A model generated the notes under the pieces. That model was not told the origin of the DNA, searched no databases, and saw nothing but the letters and a program-made list of their open reading frames with translations. A program made the position numbers and the translations under genes. 64,000 bases of DNA, taken from Allodiplogaster sudhausi (Eukaryota; Nematoda; Chromadorea; Rhabditida; Diplogasteridae). Below are positions 59,210 through 64,000 of this stretch, in pieces; position 1 is the stretch's first letter, and every line of letters begins with the position of its first letter. The stretch covers positions 2,306,001-2,370,000 of the forward strand of contig CALZFC010000354.1 in assembly GCA_945643635.1 (NCBI GenBank), in the 5' to 3' direction.

Positions 59210-62200
59210 ATATACATATATGACGATGCCAACTAAAAAAACGGTCGTTTTTGCGTTTTCGAGAGATTTGGGACAAGTGTGGGTCTATTAAACTGCATAT
59301 TTTCTTGAGCATCTTTATTCACGTACAAAAGTGTGCAAAAAAATTGCACATAAAAATACATGTACTAACATGCGCATAAATCATTTTGGAAAATGAGCTT
59401 GAAAGTACGCGTATAAATGTGAACAGGAATCAGAGTAAAAAATGAGCAGAAAAGTACATGAACTAAATTGCTCAAAATTCATCATTAAAATGAGCACGAA
59501 TATAGCACAATATGGTGCAAAAAAATGTGCGCAAGAAAAGACGCGTACAAAAGTGCCAAAACTTTTTGCGCAAGAAAATACGCGTACAAAAGTGCTAAAA
59601 AATTTTGGGCAAGAAAATACGCGTACAAAAGTGCTAAAAATTTTTGCGCAAGAAAATACGAGTACAAAAGTGCTCAAATTTTTTGGATAAAAAAGGACGC
59701 GTATTAAATGGCTCAATTTTTTTTTTGGGAAAAACCAGCTGCAAATTTTTAAGAAGATAGAATGAAAAATGTCGTCAAAAATATACATCAAAAATAAAAT
59801 GAAATTAACAGGATTTAAATAGAAAAAATGGATCATGACTGATCCACTACGGCGTGGATCAGTCCTGGGCGGTGCAGGCATGGCGCCGAGAGTGACGAGG
59901 AGTTGTAACTCGAGGAGATGCACGCGTTGAGGAGGTCGAACAGACCGACTCGAAAGCCGTCATCATAGGAGACCACTACAACCTACTCCGGGTTTAAAAG
60001 GTTACGCAACCCCCTCCCCCTATTTTGAGCATTCTCGGAAACATTTCATACCCGGATTTCACTTATTCCGCGCAAAGTACGGAAAATAAAAAGACTAATT
60101 ATAAGCATCGATGGATGCACAAGAAAAAAGTCTAAATTCAAATTCAAAATGAAAATAATACCTTAACAATGTGTTTGCGTTCGTAAGAGTCACAGTCTCT
60201 TGGCGCACATGAACGGGGCAAGCATCCACGTAGCAACCATTCGACTCTTCTTCGATCTAAACATCAACCAACTACAACATGTTTTTATGGAATAGCATTT
60301 CACAACAAAACTTGATGTGCTTAAACATTTGTGAAACAAGAAAGATAATCGTAAGAAGTTATCGTGGTAAAAATCAGCAAGAAAAAACACACCTGCCAAA
60401 GCGAATTCTCGGACAGGCGCGCACGCTAATGACGTCGCCGTTCGGTGGATGACGAGCGCGTTGAGTCAGGGACGACCTCGACTAAACTCATCTGATCTGA
60501 AAGAAAAGTAAATCAAAACACATTCACGAAAATACGAAATAAAAGCTGGGTCGGGTAAAAAACAGAATATTCCTTGCAAATGAATTTATAGTGTACTGAA
60601 AGTTTACTGTAATAGAATGTGTAGTGAACTTTAAGGTTTTTATACTACTTTTATTCCCTTTTTTGTGTTTACTGTTTCGTTTTTCGTTTAGAATGAATGT
60701 TGTATAACAAGCTTAATACCATCATCACGCAGAAGTGTGTATTTAAGTACACTACACTTCATAGCACGTTCTATTACAGTAAACTTTCAGTGCACTATAA
60801 ATTCATTTGCAACGAATATTCTGTTTTTTACCCGACCCAGCTTTTATTTCGTATTTTCGTGAATGTGTTTTGATTTACTTTTCTTTCAGACCAGATGAGT
60901 TTAGTCGAGGTCGTCCCTGACTCAACGCGCTCGTCATCCACCGAACGGCGAAGTCATTAGCGTGCGCGCCTGTCCGAGAATTCGCTTTGGCAGGTGTGTT
61001 TTTTCTTGCTGATTTTTACCACGATAACTTCTTACGATTATCTTTCTTGTTTCACAAATGTTTAAGCACATCAAGTTTTGTTGTGAAATGCTATTCCATA
61101 AAAAAACATGTTGTAGTTGGTTGATGTTTAGATCGAAGAAGAGTCGCATGGTTGCTACGTGGATGCTTGCCCCGTTCATGTGCGCCAAGAGACTGTGATT
61201 CTTACGAACGCAAACACATTGTAAAGGTATTATTTTCATTTTGAATTTGAATTTAGACTTTTTTCTTGTGCATCCATCGATGCTTATAATTAGTCTTTTT
61301 TATTTTCCGTACTTTGCGAGGAATAAGTGAAATCTGGGTGGGAAATGTTTCCGAGAATGCTCAAAATAGGGGGAGGGGGTTGCGTAACCTTTTAAACCCG
61401 GAGTAGGTTGTAGTGGTCTCCTCTGATGACGGCTTTCGAGTCGGCCTGTTCGACCTCCTCAACGCGTGCATCTCCTCGAGTTACAACTCCTCGTCACTCT
61501 CGGCGCCATGCCTGCACCGCCCAGGACTGATCCACGCCGTAGTGGATCAGTCATGATCCATTTTTTCTGTTTTTATTCCTTTCTCTTTCATTTTATTTTC
61601 GATGTATATTTTTTGACGACATTTTTCATTCTATCTCCTTAAGAATTTGCATCTTGGTTTTTTTCCCCTAAAACATTTTAGCCATTTCATATGCGTCCAT
61701 TTTTGTCCAAAAATTTTGAGCACTTTTGTACACGTATTTTCTTGCGCCAAATTTTGAGCACTTTTGTGCGCGTATTTTCTTGCGCAAAAATTTTGAGCAC
61801 TTTTGTACGCGTATTTTCTTGCGCAAAAATTTTGAGCACTTTTGTACGCGTATTTTCTTGCGCAAAAATTTTGAGCACTTTTGTACGCGTACTTTCTGGC
61901 CTAGATTTTCTGCACACGTTTGTACGCGTATATTTGTGCTCACTTTCTTCTATGGTTTTTGAGCACTTTAGTACATGTACTTTTCTGCTCATTTTTCACA
62001 CCGTTTTATGAGCACATTTGTACGCGTATATTTTTGCTCACTTTTCAAAATGATTTTGAGCAGTTTAATACATGTACATTTGTGCTCATTTTTCAGCCCG
62101 ATTTCTGCACACTTTTGTACGTGAATAAAGATGCTCAAAAAAATAAGCAGTTTATTACACCCACACATGTCACAAATCTCTCGAAAACGCAAAAACGACC

Positions 62201-62231
62201 GTTTTTTTAGTTGGCATCGCCATATATGTAT
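59210..62231. mobile_element. 3.0-kb foldback element with arms of about 1.45 kb
   Basis: Outer ends tatacatatatg...gatgccaactaaaaaaacgg (59210 on) match inverted ggcatcgccatatatgtata (to 62231). The arms stay complementary inward to about 60600/60790, including aacagaatattc, gagtttagtcgaggtcg and ggatcagtcatgatccattt. The centre is near 60700. Each arm holds a tandem 39-bp repeat (59520-59690; 61725-61900) that accounts for the repetitive open frames. No transposase is seen. It fits the foldback class of long-inverted-repeat DNA elements. Confidence 0.9.
61725..61900. repeat. 39-bp tandem repeat in the right foldback arm
   Basis: Unit ttttgagcacttttgtacgc then gtattttcttgcgcaa, four to five copies; related diverged copies continue to about 62130. 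The left arm has the inverse at 59520-59690. Confidence 0.9.
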
Positions 62232-62245
62232 ATTGCCCAGCAGCA

Positions 62246-63500
62246 AATTGGCTTCACATATTCTCGTCCGTTTTCAACACAAATATTTTGTTCCATATCA
62301 AGAAAGCGTGATATTTTGTAGTCGTGAAGCAAGACAATACGAAGCAGTGAAAGAAGTCTGCGAGCTAGAGATGCATAGGAAATGTGTTAGGACGAAGGAA
62401 CAAGTTCCTTGATCATTGAAAAGAGACTCTATGAATGAAGAAGACGCAGAAACTAAGAAGAAAGGGCTTAAGATTGTTGCAAAGCCCCGCCTCAACAAAT
62501 GACTTCACTTCCTTATAATGTCCAGAACAACACTTTAGTTGGAGTATGAAAACATAAGAACTTCGAAGTGTTTCAGCTCCAGCTGCGGTCATTCAAAATA
62601 AGACAAATTTGCAGAAGAACGTATCGAAGATGACATGGCTCGTCTTACAGCTTTTGCTAGGTACTGTACATCATTTTCATTCGCACTTTATCTTCTCTCT
62701 CAACTTTGACATTAAGCCAATGTCATTCATTCAATGACATTGGCTTCAGCTGAGTCAATTAGTCGTAGTTGGCACTAGCATAGAAAAGAGAGAATCCCTT
62801 GCAGCATCCCTTGTGTATTCCGAATGGCGAATATGCAAAGATGGATGTGAGTACTACATGCACAGTGGCTCGTGCGGCTCGTTCTCCTGCTCCAGCTCCG
62901 CCCTGAGTTTGGTAGCCGACACTGACGACGTCTGTGCTTTCTCTTGCACGTTCGGCAGACTAATCGGATGGGTTTCTCTCGCTACCAGATTATTTTTCTC
63001 TTTCTTGCTCCTTTTCATATAAAGATACAACGAAACAGTAGCTTGCAAATAGTTTCTTGTGTCAGAATGCGAATTATGGCACGTGGGAAGTGGTGTCGAC
63101 TAACATCGCATCTTGTGGCTGGAACCATCACAGCAGCACTCTATTCTGTACATCCTCATCCGGATCTCACATCTTTACCACGGCCATTTCATGCACTACT
63201 GGTTGCTAATTATTTATGTTGTATCATCATATGTGAGAGAGAAAAAGCCTTAAAATCAAACTATAAACTTAGTTTTTTTAATTGTTATTTTCAAACAGAC
63301 TTACCAAGGAACTACCAGAAACCCTAAATTCCAAAAATTCTGATATTTTGCATATGGAGAGGGCATCACATTGGATGGTTCGGAATGAAAAAATTAGGAC
63401 CCGAATCCCTCTAGAAAACTTTTTAAACCCATTTAAAGATGCCTGAAAATCTCGTTTTATCTGTAATGTGCCACGTTAAAAAACGTTCCAACTATTAAAA
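62246..63500. other. No supported gene
   Basis: Minus-strand 63045-62860 is open and reads like a cytoplasmic tail after a short hydrophobic stretch (VSLYLYMKRSKKEK, then LRAELEQENEPHEP), but no upstream exon joins it. Too weak to call. Confidence 0.35.
62715..62745. repeat. Perfect 13-bp hairpin, 5-nt loop
   Basis: agccaatgtcatt and its reverse complement flank cattc. Confidence 0.9.
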
Positions 63501-63504
63501 TATG

Positions 63505-63575
63505 AAAGGTTGGCGCAGTTGGTAGCGTCTCCGCCTTAAATTTTTCTGTTGCAAGTTCAATCCCCATTGGGGCCA
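63505..63575 (+). repeat. tRNA-derived sequence (SINE head or tRNA pseudogene)
   Basis: tggcgcagttggtagcg fits an internal A box, and gcaagttcaatcccc fits a B box, with about 35 nt between them. The acceptor and anticodon stems do not pair well, so it is not a working tRNA. It leads into an inverted repeat (next entry). Confidence 0.55.
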
Positions 63576-64000
63576 AAGTCTTTTGCAAATTTTATATAAA
63601 GTTTTTGAGGTCGTGGAGTTCTTTTCTATACTTTCTATGGTTTGCTATTTGAATGCGGACTTTGTGAAGTGCAAGTATCAACATACAAAATTGCTTTGTT
63701 TGTGTGTCCACAGGGTAGACATAGGCCAAAGCCTTTTCGTTTTACTTTCCGATCCGACGGGACCAAGACCATCGTTTATGCGCTTAAAAAAGAAATTGTT
63801 ACTTTCGGTAGATGATCCATGATCGGAAAAAAGATAATAAACAGCCCAAAACAATTTTTTACATTTTTGTACGTGCACTTCACAAAGTCCGCTTTCAAGT
63901 AGATAACTATAGAAAGTATGGAAAAGAACTTCATGACCTCAAAAGTTTTATAAAATTAGCAAAAGATTTTAGCCCGAAAGGACATTGAACTTGCGAACAA
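63544..64000. repeat. Inverted repeat with tRNA-like ends, truncated by the window edge
   Basis: 63544-63672 and 63874-64000 are reverse complements with moderate divergence (gcaagttcaat, aaagtcttttgcaaatttta, ctatactttctat, gcggactttgtgaagtgca). The right arm still includes the B-box part of the tRNA-like sequence when the window ends, so two tRNA-headed copies lie head to head. Confidence 0.75.

Noticed and set aside
59381..59923. 180-aa minus-strand frame rich in FSTFVRVFSC repeats (and 61668-62210)
   Set aside because: It follows the 39-bp tandem repeat inside the foldback arms, and the mirror frames exist in the other arm.

Overview
The window looks like an accessory-rich piece of a chromadorean nematode genome. 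Supporting signs are multi-exon genes with short introns, three loci of nematode-type seven-transmembrane chemoreceptors, and an exact reverse-strand copy of the 22-nt SL1 spliced-leader sequence at 39978-39999. Base composition is AT-rich with GC-rich exons. Pyrimidine (CT)n and (TA)n microsatellites are very abundant.

Gene models were built by hand from conserved protein blocks plus splice-phase bookkeeping. Models that close in frame: a 14-exon coiled-coil protein (17022-21596, 443 aa), threonine aldolase (24372-27482, about 365 aa), a Lys-rich unknown protein (33256-34947, 241 aa), an atlastin-like GTPase (36781-39904, about 530 aa), a reductase of the dihydroflavonol-4-reductase/cinnamoyl-CoA reductase type (47405-50620, about 375 aa, one abnormal acceptor), and a minus-strand transposase-like Cys-rich protein (11884-14546, 749 aa). 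Broken or partial loci: three further same-strand copies of the coiled-coil gene (1-777, 28858-31984, 43227-44741), chemoreceptor loci (2665-4352 plus, 8559-8925 and 10486-10604 minus, 53412-55113 minus), and a 2-oxoglutarate dehydrogenase E1 remnant (57288-58145).

Layout: 1-10.6 kb coiled-coil remnant, a TTAA-flanked element and chemoreceptor debris; 10.9-16 kb the transposase-like gene and repeats; 17-21.6 kb the intact coiled-coil gene; 22-24.3 kb microsatellite-rich DNA; 24.4-27.5 kb threonine aldolase; 28.3-32 kb degenerate coiled-coil copy carrying a hAT-like element; 33-35 kb Lys-rich gene; 35.8-40 kb atlastin between inverted repeats, with SL1 at its 3' side; 40.3-42.7 kb a two-unit 1.2-kb tandem repeat; 43.2-45.5 kb diverged coiled-coil copy followed by a 516-bp near-perfect palindrome; 47.4-50.6 kb reductase; 51-55 kb minus-strand exons; 57-58 kb OGDH remnant; 59.2-62.2 kb a 3-kb foldback element; 63.5 kb to the end a tRNA-headed inverted repeat.

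The genes do not form an evident pathway or operon. The clearest unusual signals are: the local coiled-coil family with a possible LC3-interacting motif; 5' splice sites that depart widely from consensus (many GTC/GTT, two to three GC) including one inside a 61-bp RNA hairpin; the SL1 sequence in a repeat; and the range of inverted-repeat elements.
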